Origin: Paracoccus litorisediminis
Lineage (GTDB): Bacteria > Pseudomonadota > Alphaproteobacteria > Rhodobacterales > Rhodobacteraceae
NCBI RefSeq assembly: GCF_009711205.1
Contig: NZ_WMIG01000003.1
Coordinates: 238,438 to 302,437, forward strand
Direction: 5' to 3'
DNA length: 64,000 nucleotides
Below are positions 35,907-44,358 of the stretch, piece after piece; the first letter of the stretch is position 1, and each line of letters begins with the position of its first letter. The notes under the pieces are model-generated. The model worked only from the letters and a program-made list of their open reading frames with translations, ran no database searches and was not told the origin of the DNA. A program made the position numbers and the translations under genes.

Positions 35907-36656
35907 ATGACGGAAACCAAGGACAGTTTCATCCTGACGGTCGAGGACCTGACCGTATCCTTCGACGGGTTCAAGGCGGTGAACGGCCTGAACCTGTATG
36001 TCGAACCCAACGAATGCCGGGTGATCATCGGCCCGAATGGCGCGGGCAAGACCACGGTGCTGGACCTGATCTGCGGGCGCACCCGCGCCACCGGCGGCTC
36101 GGTCCGGTTCAAGGGTCACGAGCTGCTGAAAATGCGCGAGGACCAGATCGTCCATGCCGGGGTCGGGCGCAAGTTCCAGAACCCTTCGGTCTATGAAGAC
36201 CTGACCGTGTTCGAGAATTTGGAAATCTCGTATCCGCGCGGCTATTCGGTCTTTGGCGCGCTGGCCTTCCGCCGCGATCAGGCGGTGCGCGACCGCATCA
36301 ACGAAATCGCCGAGACCATCTTCCTGAAAGACCACTTGCAGGAAAAGGCCGCCTATCTGAGCCACGGCCAGAAGCAGTGGCTGGAAATCGGGATGCTGCT
36401 GATTCAGGACCCGGAACTGCTGATGCTGGACGAACCCGTCGCCGGCATGTCGGTGGCGGAACGGGTCAAGACGGCCGAGTTGCTGAACCGGATCATCGCC
36501 GACCGCTCGGTCATCGTGATCGAACACGACATGAAATTCGTCGAGGACATCGCGACCCGCGTCACCGTGCTGCATCAGGGCAAGCTGCTGGCCGAGGGCT
36601 CGATGGCCCATGTCCAGGCCGATCCCAAGGTCATCGAAGTCTATCTGGGCCATTAA
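35907..36656 (+). CDS. urtD: urea/amide ABC transporter ATPase UrtD-like
   Basis: This 249-residue LivG-type ATPase has Walker A GPNGAGKTT and the UrtD-typical GRKFQNPSVYEDLTVFENLEI. The signature SHGQKQWLEIGMLL replaces the canonical LSGGQ, as usual in UrtD. Walker B is LLMLDEPVAGMS and the H-loop is VIVIEHDMKFV. ATG at 35907 has GAGG six bases ahead and is preferred; ATG at 35895, overlapping the urtC stop as ATGA, is four codons longer. It drives uptake with UrtE. Confidence 0.92.
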   Translation: MTETKDSFILTVEDLTVSFDGFKAVNGLNLYVEPNECRVIIGPNGAGKTTVLDLICGRTRATGGSVRFKGHELLKMREDQIVHAGVGRKFQNPSVYEDLTVFENLEISYPRGYSVFGALAFRRDQAVRDRINEIAETIFLKDHLQEKAAYLSHGQKQWLEIGMLLIQDPELLMLDEPVAGMSVAERVKTAELLNRIIADRSVIVIEHDMKFVEDIATRVTVLHQGKLLAEGSMAHVQADPKVIEVYLGH

Positions 36657-36666
36657 GGGGGCATGA

Positions 36667-37356
36667 ATGCTTGATATTGCGGAACTCCGTTCGGCTTACG
36701 GCGAAAGCGAGATCCTGCATGGCATGTCCATGCAGATTCCCAAGGGCCAGATCGTCGCCATCATGGGCCGCAACGGCATGGGCAAGACCACGCTGATGAA
36801 GACCCTGATGGGCATCGTGCCCACCAGGGCGGGCAGCGTCCGCGTGGATGACAAGGATGTCACGGCGTTGAAGCCGCATGAGCGCGTCGCCTCGGGCATC
36901 GCCTATGTGCCGCAGGGGCGGATGATCTTTTCCGCGATGACGGTGCAGGAAAACGTCGAAACCGGCCTGACCGTCACGGGCGAAAAATCCGTCCCGCCCG
37001 ACATCTATGAGCTGTTCCCGGTGCTGCTTGAGATGAAGAACCGCCGTGGCGGCAACCTGTCCGGCGGGCAGCAGCAGCAATTGGCAATCGCACGGGCCTT
37101 GGCGTCGAAGCCCAAGGCCCTGCTGCTGGATGAGCCGACCGAGGGCATCCAGCCCTCGATCATCCGCGAAATGGCCCGCACCCTGCGCCGCATCCGCGAT
37201 GAGCGGGGCCTGACCATCATCGTGTCCGAACAGGTGCTGAGCTTTGCCCTGGATGTCGCCGACCGCGTGATGGTCATCGAGAACGGCGAGATCGTCCATG
37301 ACGCGCCCCGCGATGGCATCGACGAGGCCCGCATCGCCCGCTTCCTTTCAGTCTGA
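36667..37356 (+). CDS. urtE: urea/amide ABC transporter ATPase UrtE-like
   Basis: The 229-residue LivF-type ATPase has Walker A GRNGMGKTT, YVPQGRMIF, signature LSGGQQQQLAIARAL and Walker B LLLDEPTEGIQPSI, where EGIQPS is typical of UrtE. The H-loop histidine is replaced in TIIVSEQVLSFAL, as is common in LivF/UrtE proteins. It follows urtD by 10 nt and precedes the formamidase gene by 20 nt. Confidence 0.93.
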   Translation: MLDIAELRSAYGESEILHGMSMQIPKGQIVAIMGRNGMGKTTLMKTLMGIVPTRAGSVRVDDKDVTALKPHERVASGIAYVPQGRMIFSAMTVQENVETGLTVTGEKSVPPDIYELFPVLLEMKNRRGGNLSGGQQQQLAIARALASKPKALLLDEPTEGIQPSIIREMARTLRRIRDERGLTIIVSEQVLSFALDVADRVMVIENGEIVHDAPRDGIDEARIARFLSV

Positions 37357-37376
37357 CAGCCAAGAGGAGATTTGAA

Positions 37377-38606
37377 TTGGCCGATACCCTGATTTCCGTG
37401 GACCTTTCGGAAAGCCCGCTGACGAACGAGAAAATCCACAACCGCTGGCATCCCGACATCCCGATCGCCGTCTGGGTCGAACCCGGCGATGAGTTCAAGA
37501 TCGAGTGCTATGACTGGACCGGCGGCCAGATCAAGAACAACGACGACGCATCCGACGTGCGCGATGTGGAACTGGAGCAGGTCCATTACCTGTCCGGTCC
37601 CATCGGCATCAAGGGTGCCGAGCCGGGCGACCTGCTGGTGGTCGAGATCCTCGACATCGGCGCCAAGGAAGAGATGCAATGGGGCTTCAACGGCTTCTTC
37701 TCCAAGCAGAATGGCGGCGGTTTCCTGACCGAGCATTTCCCCGAGGCGCAGAAGTCGATCTGGGATTTCCACGGCATGTTCACCAAGTCGCGCCATGTGC
37801 CGGGCGTGAAATATGCCGGTCTGATCCATCCCGGCCTGATCGGCTGCCTGCCCGACCGCAAGATGCTGGACATGTGGAACTCGCGCGAAAAGGACCTGTT
37901 CGACACCGATCCGACCCGTGTGCCGGGGCTGGCGAACCTGCCCACCACCAAGGCCGCCCATATGGGCGCGATGAAGGGCGAGGCCCGCGAAAAAGCCGCC
38001 GCCGAGGGCGCGCGCACCGTTCCCCCGCGCGAACATGGCGGGAATTGCGACATCAAGGACCTGTCGCGGGGCTCGACCATCTATTTCCCGGTCTATGTCC
38101 CCGGCGCGGGGCTTTCGATGGGCGACCTGCATTTCAGCCAGGGCGATGGCGAGATCACCTTCTGCGGCGCGATCGAGATGGCCGGCTGGCTGCATCTGAA
38201 GGTCAGCCTGATCAAGGACGGCATGCAGAAATACGCCATCAAGAACCCGATCTTCAAACCCTCGCCCATTGTTCCGAAATATGACGACTACCTGATCTTC
38301 GAGGGGATTTCCGTCGATGAGGGAGGCAAGCAGCATTATCTGGACGTGCAGATCGCCTATCGTCAGGCTTGCCTTAACGCGATCGAATATCTGAAGAAAT
38401 TCGGCTATTCCGGGGCGCAGGGCTACGCGATCCTGGGGACGGCGCCGGTGCAGGGGCATATCTCGGGCGTGGTCGACGTGCCCAATGCCTGCGCGACGCT
38501 GTGGCTGCCGACCGACATCTTCGATTTCGATCTGAAGCCGAATGTGAACGGACCGGTCAAGATGCTGGACGGCTCGGTCGATATTCCGCTGGCCCCCGAT
38601 CTGTAA
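37377..38606 (+). CDS. fmdA: formamidase FmdA (acetamidase/formamidase family)
   Basis: This 409-residue enzyme hydrolyses formamide to formate and ammonia. It shows the FmdA family text NRWHPDIPIAVWVEPGDEF-like start, GLIHPGLIGCLPD, HGGNCDIKDLSRGSTIYFPVYV and ISGVVDVPNACATLWLP. The start is an unusual TTG at 37377 with a strong AGGAG seven bases upstream; the N-terminal MADTLISVDLS fits the family. With the UrtABCDE-like importer and fmdB it reproduces the amide-inducible fmd operon of methylotrophs. Released ammonia would serve as nitrogen and formate as energy source. Confidence 0.95.
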   Translation: MADTLISVDLSESPLTNEKIHNRWHPDIPIAVWVEPGDEFKIECYDWTGGQIKNNDDASDVRDVELEQVHYLSGPIGIKGAEPGDLLVVEILDIGAKEEMQWGFNGFFSKQNGGGFLTEHFPEAQKSIWDFHGMFTKSRHVPGVKYAGLIHPGLIGCLPDRKMLDMWNSREKDLFDTDPTRVPGLANLPTTKAAHMGAMKGEAREKAAAEGARTVPPREHGGNCDIKDLSRGSTIYFPVYVPGAGLSMGDLHFSQGDGEITFCGAIEMAGWLHLKVSLIKDGMQKYAIKNPIFKPSPIVPKYDDYLIFEGISVDEGGKQHYLDVQIAYRQACLNAIEYLKKFGYSGAQGYAILGTAPVQGHISGVVDVPNACATLWLPTDIFDFDLKPNVNGPVKMLDGSVDIPLAPDL

Positions 38607-38613
38607 GCCAGAT

Positions 38614-38634
38614 GGCCGGGGGACGCCCCCGGCC
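38614..38634 (+). terminator. hairpin between fmdA and fmdB
   Basis: GGCCGGGGG and CCCCCGGCC form a perfect 9-bp stem with a 3-nt loop, 8 nt after the fmdA stop. There is no T run, so it more likely lowers read-through or protects the upstream message than fully terminates. Confidence 0.5.
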
Positions 38635-38656
38635 CCACCACCGTTGGAGGCTGGAT

Positions 38657-38986
38657 ATGCCCACCTATGACTATATCTGCAGCGATTGCGGGTCGTTTCA
38701 GGCCCATGCCGCAATGGCCGATTTTGAGAAGCCGCATTCCTGCCCGTGGTGCAGCGCGCCTGCCCGCCGCGCCATGCTCAGCGCACCGCTGCTGGCCAAT
38801 ATGGATGCCGGACGCCGCCATGCGCATGTTACGAATGAGCGCAGCGCCGACAGCCCCCGCCGCTCGCACGGGGCGGGCTGTTCCTGCTGTTCGGGCGCGG
38901 CCAAGAAGAAGCCCACCGGCACGCTGCACCGGCCCGACGGCTCAAAAAGCTTCCCGGCGAAACGGCCGTGGATGATTTCGCATTAG
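38657..38986 (+). CDS. fmdB: FmdB family zinc-ribbon regulatory protein
   Basis: The 109-residue protein has the FmdB N-terminus MPTYDYICSDCGSFQ with a four-Cys zinc ribbon (CSDC and CPWC). A basic linker follows, then a second Cys group (CSCC near residue 75) and a conserved KSFPAKRPWMISH ending. FmdB was named as a putative regulator in the methylotroph formamidase operon; its mechanism is unknown. The ATG has TTGGAGG upstream. It is the last gene of the amide operon. Confidence 0.88.
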   Translation: MPTYDYICSDCGSFQAHAAMADFEKPHSCPWCSAPARRAMLSAPLLANMDAGRRHAHVTNERSADSPRRSHGAGCSCCSGAAKKKPTGTLHRPDGSKSFPAKRPWMISH

Positions 38987-38993
38987 TCGCGAT

Positions 38994-39019
38994 CTGGCGA
39001 GGGGTGATCCCCTTGCCAG
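38994..39019 (+). terminator. hairpin after fmdB
   Basis: CTGGCGAGGGG and CCCCTTGCCAG pair over 11 bp (one G-T) around TGAT, starting 8 nt after the fmdB stop. It lacks a T run; a better terminator follows at 39101. Confidence 0.5.
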
Positions 39020-39100
39020 CGTCCATCCTGCGGAGACTAATTCAACCATAGCGGGAGCTACGCGTTATATTCGGCGTCTCGTCCCGCTTTTGCCACAGCC

Positions 39101-39131
39101 AATCCGTTTCGTGACATCGAAGCGGATTTTT
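39101..39131 (+). terminator. rho-independent terminator
   Basis: AATCCGTTTCG (39101-39111) and CGAAGCGGATT (39118-39128) form an 11-bp stem with one G-U and a 6-nt loop, followed directly by TTTTT-C-TTT. It is the most canonical terminator in the window and should end the urt-fmd transcript before the surface-protein genes. Confidence 0.8.
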
Positions 39132-39201
39132 CTTTCATTATGCTTGACTTGTCGTATCTTTCGCCTCGCTCACGGATAGATTCTTTTGATTGAGGCTAGT
39201 T

Positions 39202-39927
39202 TTGCGCAACTTTTCCGGCGCCGCATTCGCGGCCCTTGCATTTCTGGGATGCAGCTTATCCGCGAGTGCCGATGACTGGTCAGGCTGTCATGCCGGGGTC
39301 AATCTGGGCGCGGCGCGGGCCAAGTCCACGGTGACGGATATGCTCTATGACGAGGGTCCCTATGCCGGGGCTGCGGCGTGGAACGGGGTTGGGGAAAGCG
39401 TAACGGCGGATGGTACCGATGCTTCGGTCGGGATGTCGCTGGGCTGTGACCGGCAGGTCGTGCCGATGGGCGAAGGGGCCTTGGTCATCGGTGGCGTTCT
39501 GGACATTGCCGCGCTGAATACCGGGGGCAGCGCCGCTTTTGGCGGGGCAGGGCACGACACTGTCGCGGCGTTTGAGGTGAACTCGGCTGCCAGCCTGCGG
39601 TTTCGGGCGGGCTACGCGCAGCAGGATCGGTTTTACTACCTGACCGGCGGCGTCACGCGCGGCGATATTGATGTCTCGGCGCGCGACCACGGGGGTCCGG
39701 CGTTGATGCAGGTCTCGGGTGGGGGCGGCAAGTCGGGCTGGGTGATCGGCGCGGGCGTCGAATGGCGCGTGGCCGAAAACCGCACGCTGGATGCCAGCCT
39801 GCTGCATTACGATTTCGGCACCCTGACCGCGACCGGAGAGGCGCGCGACCCCGCCGGGGCATTCCCGCGCTTTGAACATGACGTCACCGTCGACATGCTG
39901 CGCATCGGCCTGAACTGGCGGTTCTGA
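39202..39927 (+). CDS. outer-membrane beta-barrel protein
   Basis: The 241-residue protein has a signal peptide (GAAFAALAFLGCSLSASAD) followed by alternating amphipathic strands. It ends in MLRIGLNWRF, the C-terminal aromatic signature of barrel proteins. The size fits an 8-stranded OmpA/OmpW/Omp25-like barrel, with GYAQQDRFYYLTGGVTRGDI in the middle. No ATG is suitably placed. TTG at 39202 has GAGG six bases upstream; TTG at 39190 would add four residues. The upstream DNA is markedly AT-richer than the surroundings. It is 5 nt from the next gene, so the three genes at 39.2-44.3 kb form an operon. Confidence 0.75.
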   Translation: MRNFSGAAFAALAFLGCSLSASADDWSGCHAGVNLGAARAKSTVTDMLYDEGPYAGAAAWNGVGESVTADGTDASVGMSLGCDRQVVPMGEGALVIGGVLDIAALNTGGSAAFGGAGHDTVAAFEVNSAASLRFRAGYAQQDRFYYLTGGVTRGDIDVSARDHGGPALMQVSGGGGKSGWVIGAGVEWRVAENRTLDASLLHYDFGTLTATGEARDPAGAFPRFEHDVTVDMLRIGLNWRF

Positions 39928-39932
39928 CATTC

Positions 39933-41069
39933 ATGTCCGACAGCAGCGCGGCATTGGCCGACAGCAATACCGGTGATCGGCAAGGCCCGCTGATCACCTT
40001 TTCCGCGGGCTTTGCCGATTGGCTGGACGCGCATCGGGCGGCGCTGGCGCTGACCACCTATCAGGCCGGGCGGTTGTTCTTTGTCGGACGCAAGCCCGAT
40101 GGTGGCATTCGCGCACATGAACGGCTGATCGAGAATTGTCAGGGCCTGTGGACCGACGGGCAGACGCTGTGGACCAGCAGCGCCTTTATGCTGTGGCGGT
40201 TCCAGAATGCGCTGGCCGAAGGTGAGGTCACTCCATCCGGGGCAGATCGAAAATTCGTCCCGGCCGAGGGGCGGGTGACCGGCGCGATCGACTGCCATGA
40301 CATCGCCATGGGCGAAGTCGATGGCGCCCCGCGCCCGATTTTCGTCAATACGCTGTGCAACTGCCTTGCGACGTTCAGCGACACCCACAGCTTTCGCCCG
40401 CTGTGGATGCCGCGTTTCATCAGCGCGCTGGTCGCCGAGGATCGCTGCCATCTGAACGGCCTGGCGATGGAGGGCACGCGTCCGGCCTGGGTCACGGCGG
40501 CAGGGCGCGCGGACATGACGGACGGCTGGCGCGATCAGCGCCAATCGGGCGGGGTGCTGATCGACGTCGCCAGCGGAGAGATCGCCGCCTCGGGGCTATC
40601 GATGCCGCATTCGCCGCGGCTGCATGACGGCCAGCTTTGGCTTCTGAATTCGGGCAGCGGCGAATTCGGCCATGTCGATCCCAAGGACGGGACATTCACG
40701 CCGCTGTGCTTCTGTCCGGGATTTGCGCGCGGGCTGTCCTTTGTCGGCCAATACGCGGTGATCGGCCTGTCCCTGCCGCGCTACGGAGGCAGCTTTTCTG
40801 GGCTGGCACTGGACCAGATGCTGGCCGGGAAATCCACGGTGCCACGCTGCGGTCTGCTGATCGTCAACCTGCGCACCGGCGCGGCGGAACATTGGCTGCG
40901 CTTCACCCATACCATCACCGAGCTTTACGACGTCGCCGTCTTGCCCCGGACCCGCGCTGCCGAGGCGGTCGGCTTCCGCAATGACGAGATCTGTCGCGAG
41001 ATCCGCTGTCAGCCGCATGACATTCCCCTGACCGGCCACACCCCCATTCGAACCGAGGACATCCGATGA
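39933..41069 (+). CDS. TIGR03032-like conserved protein
   Basis: The 378-residue protein matches the TIGR03032 family of unknown function, likely a beta-propeller. Landmarks are TTYQAGRLFFVGRKPDGGI, IFVNTLCNCLATFSDTHSF, LVAEDRCHLNGLAM, GLSMPHSPRLHDGQLWLLNSGSGEFG and FCPGFARGLSFVGQYAVIGLS. No signal peptide is seen. Homologues are often found beside large repeat-containing secreted proteins, as here: its stop overlaps the start of the VCBS/RTX gene by ATGA. A role in making or modifying that protein is possible but unproven. Confidence 0.85.
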   Translation: MSDSSAALADSNTGDRQGPLITFSAGFADWLDAHRAALALTTYQAGRLFFVGRKPDGGIRAHERLIENCQGLWTDGQTLWTSSAFMLWRFQNALAEGEVTPSGADRKFVPAEGRVTGAIDCHDIAMGEVDGAPRPIFVNTLCNCLATFSDTHSFRPLWMPRFISALVAEDRCHLNGLAMEGTRPAWVTAAGRADMTDGWRDQRQSGGVLIDVASGEIAASGLSMPHSPRLHDGQLWLLNSGSGEFGHVDPKDGTFTPLCFCPGFARGLSFVGQYAVIGLSLPRYGGSFSGLALDQMLAGKSTVPRCGLLIVNLRTGAAEHWLRFTHTITELYDVAVLPRTRAAEAVGFRNDEICREIRCQPHDIPLTGHTPIRTEDIR

Positions 41070-44000
41070 GCATTTTCAAACAAGGCCTGGTGCTGGCGAC
41101 GGCGGGTAATCCAATGGGTGTCGCGATTGCCGATGTGGATGGCGACGGCCATCTGGATGTGCTGACGGCCGGTTTCAGCGGTGTGAACGTCTGGCTGGGC
41201 AGCGGGGACGGCAGCATGACCCCTGCTCCGTTGGTGCCGACACCGGTAAGCTACAGGATCGTGACCGGGGATCTGGACGGGGACGGGGATATCGACTTCC
41301 TGACCACAAATGGAAGCAATGACGGCGTCACCGTTGGCCTGAACTCAGGCGACGGAACCTTCACCACCAGCCGTGTCGGGGTGGGCAGCGAGCCGCGCGG
41401 GCTTGGTCTTGCGGATCTGGACGAGGACGGAGATCTGGATTTCGTCTCGGCCAACTTTTATGGCGGCAGCCTGTCGGTGATGCTGGGGAATGGGGATGGC
41501 ACCTTTAGCCCAGCTGCAGGCGGGGATATCTCGGACGGTCCGGACCGGCCTGTCGAGACGACGATCGCCGATTTCAACGGCGATGGCCATATGGATCTGG
41601 CAGTAACCGACCAGAGTGCGCGCAACGTGGTGATCCTTTTCGGTCATGGCGACGCAAGCTTCGATGCCCCTGTCCCAGTCGGCACGAGCACACTCTCGAA
41701 CGCGATCACATCGGGCGATATCGACGGCGACGGCGATATTGACCTGATCGTCGGGCAATATGGCACAGTGATGGTTTCGGTGCTCAGAAATGACGGCACA
41801 GGTCAGTTCAGCACGGATCTCACCATCGCCGGGTCGGTAAACAATTCCTATGACGCCGCGCTTGGCGATCTGGATGGCGACGGCGATCTGGACATGGTGG
41901 TGACGGATGCCGGCTCCAGCTTTATAAACGTCCTGTTCAACGATGGCGCGGGCAACTTTGCCCTGGAGACCGGATCGACCATTGCCGTCGGCACCTCGCC
42001 CACCGGAGTATCGCTGGGGGATTTCGACGAGGACGGCGACCTGGACATCGCGACCGCGAATCTAAATTCGAACAGCTCGCACGTCCTGATCAACACCATG
42101 GCGACCTATTCCGTCGGCGCGACCTCGGACCTTGAGGAACAGGCTGGTGGCGCGGGGGGTGAACTGGTCTTCACCATCACCCGCACCGCCACATCCGAAT
42201 CCGAGGTGGTGAGTTTCGCCTTGGGCGGCACCGCGACTGCGGGTTCGGATTACACTGCCCCCGGCAGCCTGACTGCCAGCTTTGCCGCCGGTGAGGCCAC
42301 GGTCGTCATCCGCATTCCGATTTCGCCGGACACCCGGATCGAGAATGACGAAACCGTCACCCTGACCCTGACAGGCACCAGCGGCGAGGGAAGGATCTCG
42401 ACTGGCGCGGGTGCCGCGACCGCGCTGATCATCACCAATGAGCTGCCGAACGTCGCCCCCTCGGGCACCGATCGGACGATCACCGTGATCGAGGATGGCA
42501 GCCGCACCATTGGCGCGGCCGATTTCGGTTTCTCGGATAGCGAAGGTCACAACCTGTCCGCGGTCAGGATCTCGACCGTGCCCGCTACCGGGCAACTGCT
42601 GCTGAATGGCGTCGCGGTGAGTGCGGGGCAGATGGTTTCTGCCAGCGACATCGCGTCGGGGGGGCTCGTCTATCATCCCGCCGCGAATGGCGACGGCAAC
42701 GGCTATGCGTCCTTTACCTTTCAGGTGCGCGACGATGGTGGGACGCAGATCGGTGGCACCGATATGGACCAGACACCGAACAGCCTGACGATCAACGTGA
42801 CGCCAGTGAACGACGCGCCGGTGCTGACCGGCGATCTGCGTGCCACCGTGGCCGAGGGCGGGCGCTATGTCCTGACCGGCGCGGATATCGGCTTCAGCGA
42901 TCCCGATGATAGCGCATCGGGCGTGGTGTTCCGGGTCTCGGGGGAAAGCAATGGCGTGCTGCGCGTGGGTGGCGCGGTGGCCAGCAGCTTTACCGCCGCC
43001 GATATCACGGCGGGCCGGGTCAGCTTCACCCATAACGGGTCCGAGACCGGCGCGGTCTCGTTCCGGGTGTTGGTCGAGGATGGCAATGAGGACGGATCAG
43101 CCCCGACCCAGCAGATCTTCACCCTTGCGGTAACGCCGGTGAACGACGCGCCGGTGCTGACCGGGGACCTGCGGGCCACCATGGCCGAAGGCGGGCACTA
43201 TGTCCTGACCGGCGCGGATATCGGCTTCAGCGATCCCGATGATAGCGCATCGAGCGTGGTGTTCCGCGTTTCGGGGGAAAGCAATGGCGTTCTGCGCGTG
43301 GGTGGCGCGGTGGCCAGCAGCTTTACCGCCGCCGATATCACGGCGGGCCGGGTCAGCTTCACCCATAACGGGTCCGAGACTAGCGCGGCCCAATTCCGGG
43401 TGCTGGTCGAGGATGGGAATGAGGACGGCTCAGCCCCGACGGCCCGCACCTTCAACCTGGGCGTGACCCCGGTGAATGATGCGCCCAGCCTTGCGGTAAC
43501 GCCGCTGGTTTCGACATTGGCCGAGAATGCGCCGACCACGACGGCGATCCGGGTGGCGAACCTGACGATCTCGGACATTGATGGCGGGACGAACCACCTG
43601 ACGCTGACCGGGGCGGATGCGGGTCTGTTCGAGATCAGGTCGGGCGCGGTCTGGCTTAGGGCCGGGGCGGTTCTGGACTTTGAGTCCAACCCGACGCTGG
43701 ACGTGACCCTGCGGCTTGACGATCCGACCATCGGCAGCGGGGCCGAGGATAGCGAAAACCTGCGGATCAACCTGAGCGATGTCGTCGAGGACCTTATCGG
43801 CACGCCCGGACGTGACCACCTGATCGGGACCTCGGTGGCCGACATCCTGTCCGGTCTCGGCGGCAATGACACCCTGTCGGGCGGTGCGGGTCAGGACACG
43901 CTGATCGGCGGGGCGGGTGTCGATCTGCTGCGCGGTGGGGCCGGGGCGGATACCTTCGTCTTTGCCCTGCGGGATTCGGCCTCGGGCTATTCCGGCTATA

Positions 44001-44320
44001 TCAGCAACAGCACACTGAACCCGCTGTCAGGGGCGGGGCGGCGCGACATTATCCTTGATTTCACCCATGGTCAGGACCGGATCGACCTGTCCGGCATCGA
44101 CACCGACCCGAGCCGGGCGGGGGATCAGGCGTTCGTCTGGGGGGGCAGCGGGAATTTCTCGGACAGCCGGGCCTCGGTGGTCTATCGCCAGTTCGATATG
44201 GCCGCGTCGGCGAATGACCGGACCATCATCTATGGCGATACCGACCATGACGGCCGCGCCGATTTCCAGATCGAGCTTGCCGGGCTGGTCACGGTGACGC
44301 GGGATGATTTCGACCTTTAG
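41066..44320 (+). CDS. large VCBS/FG-GAP, Calx-beta and RTX repeat surface protein
   Basis: This 1084-residue acidic protein lacks a Sec signal. Residues 1-350 hold about seven FG-GAP/VCBS repeats with Ca2+-binding DxDGDGxxD loops. A Calx-beta domain (about 355-460) follows, then cadherin-like modules, including two nearly identical 111-residue copies (578-688 and 689-799). RTX nonapeptides (GGNDTLSGGAGQDTLIGGAG, about 930-955) and a serralysin-type C-terminus end it. RTX proteins are secreted in one step by type I systems and fold on external Ca2+. No ABC/HlyD exporter lies nearby, so secretion must use one from elsewhere. Likely an adhesin or matrix protein; there is no protease motif. Confidence 0.92.
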   Translation: MSIFKQGLVLATAGNPMGVAIADVDGDGHLDVLTAGFSGVNVWLGSGDGSMTPAPLVPTPVSYRIVTGDLDGDGDIDFLTTNGSNDGVTVGLNSGDGTFTTSRVGVGSEPRGLGLADLDEDGDLDFVSANFYGGSLSVMLGNGDGTFSPAAGGDISDGPDRPVETTIADFNGDGHMDLAVTDQSARNVVILFGHGDASFDAPVPVGTSTLSNAITSGDIDGDGDIDLIVGQYGTVMVSVLRNDGTGQFSTDLTIAGSVNNSYDAALGDLDGDGDLDMVVTDAGSSFINVLFNDGAGNFALETGSTIAVGTSPTGVSLGDFDEDGDLDIATANLNSNSSHVLINTMATYSVGATSDLEEQAGGAGGELVFTITRTATSESEVVSFALGGTATAGSDYTAPGSLTASFAAGEATVVIRIPISPDTRIENDETVTLTLTGTSGEGRISTGAGAATALIITNELPNVAPSGTDRTITVIEDGSRTIGAADFGFSDSEGHNLSAVRISTVPATGQLLLNGVAVSAGQMVSASDIASGGLVYHPAANGDGNGYASFTFQVRDDGGTQIGGTDMDQTPNSLTINVTPVNDAPVLTGDLRATVAEGGRYVLTGADIGFSDPDDSASGVVFRVSGESNGVLRVGGAVASSFTAADITAGRVSFTHNGSETGAVSFRVLVEDGNEDGSAPTQQIFTLAVTPVNDAPVLTGDLRATMAEGGHYVLTGADIGFSDPDDSASSVVFRVSGESNGVLRVGGAVASSFTAADITAGRVSFTHNGSETSAAQFRVLVEDGNEDGSAPTARTFNLGVTPVNDAPSLAVTPLVSTLAENAPTTTAIRVANLTISDIDGGTNHLTLTGADAGLFEIRSGAVWLRAGAVLDFESNPTLDVTLRLDDPTIGSGAEDSENLRINLSDVVEDLIGTPGRDHLIGTSVADILSGLGGNDTLSGGAGQDTLIGGAGVDLLRGGAGADTFVFALRDSASGYSGYISNSTLNPLSGAGRRDIILDFTHGQDRIDLSGIDTDPSRAGDQAFVWGGSGNFSDSRASVVYRQFDMAASANDRTIIYGDTDHDGRADFQIELAGLVTVTRDDFDL
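42797..43462 (+). repeat. 333-bp tandem duplication in the VCBS/RTX gene
   Basis: Two adjacent 333-bp units (42797-43129 and 43130-43462) are nearly identical in DNA over most of their length, including a long stretch beginning VVFRVSGESNGVLRVGG. Each encodes one cadherin-like module starting VTPVNDAPVLTGDLRAT. The high identity shows a recent duplication or ongoing homogenisation, and copy number may vary among strains. Confidence 0.9.
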
Positions 44321-44324
44321 CGCG

Positions 44325-44345
44325 GCGGGGGCTGCGCGCCCCCGC
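44325..44345. terminator. bidirectional hairpin between convergent genes
   Basis: GCGGGGGC and GCCCCCGC pair perfectly over 8 bp with a 5-nt loop in the 38-bp gap between the RTX gene and the convergent oxidoreductase gene. It could act in both directions; T runs are absent. Confidence 0.5.
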
Positions 44346-44358
44346 AAGGCTGCCGGGC

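Noticed and set aside
32465..38986. Urea degradation operon with urease
   Set aside because: The importer is UrtABCDE-like, but the co-transcribed hydrolase is formamidase, and no ureABC or urea carboxylase genes are in the window.
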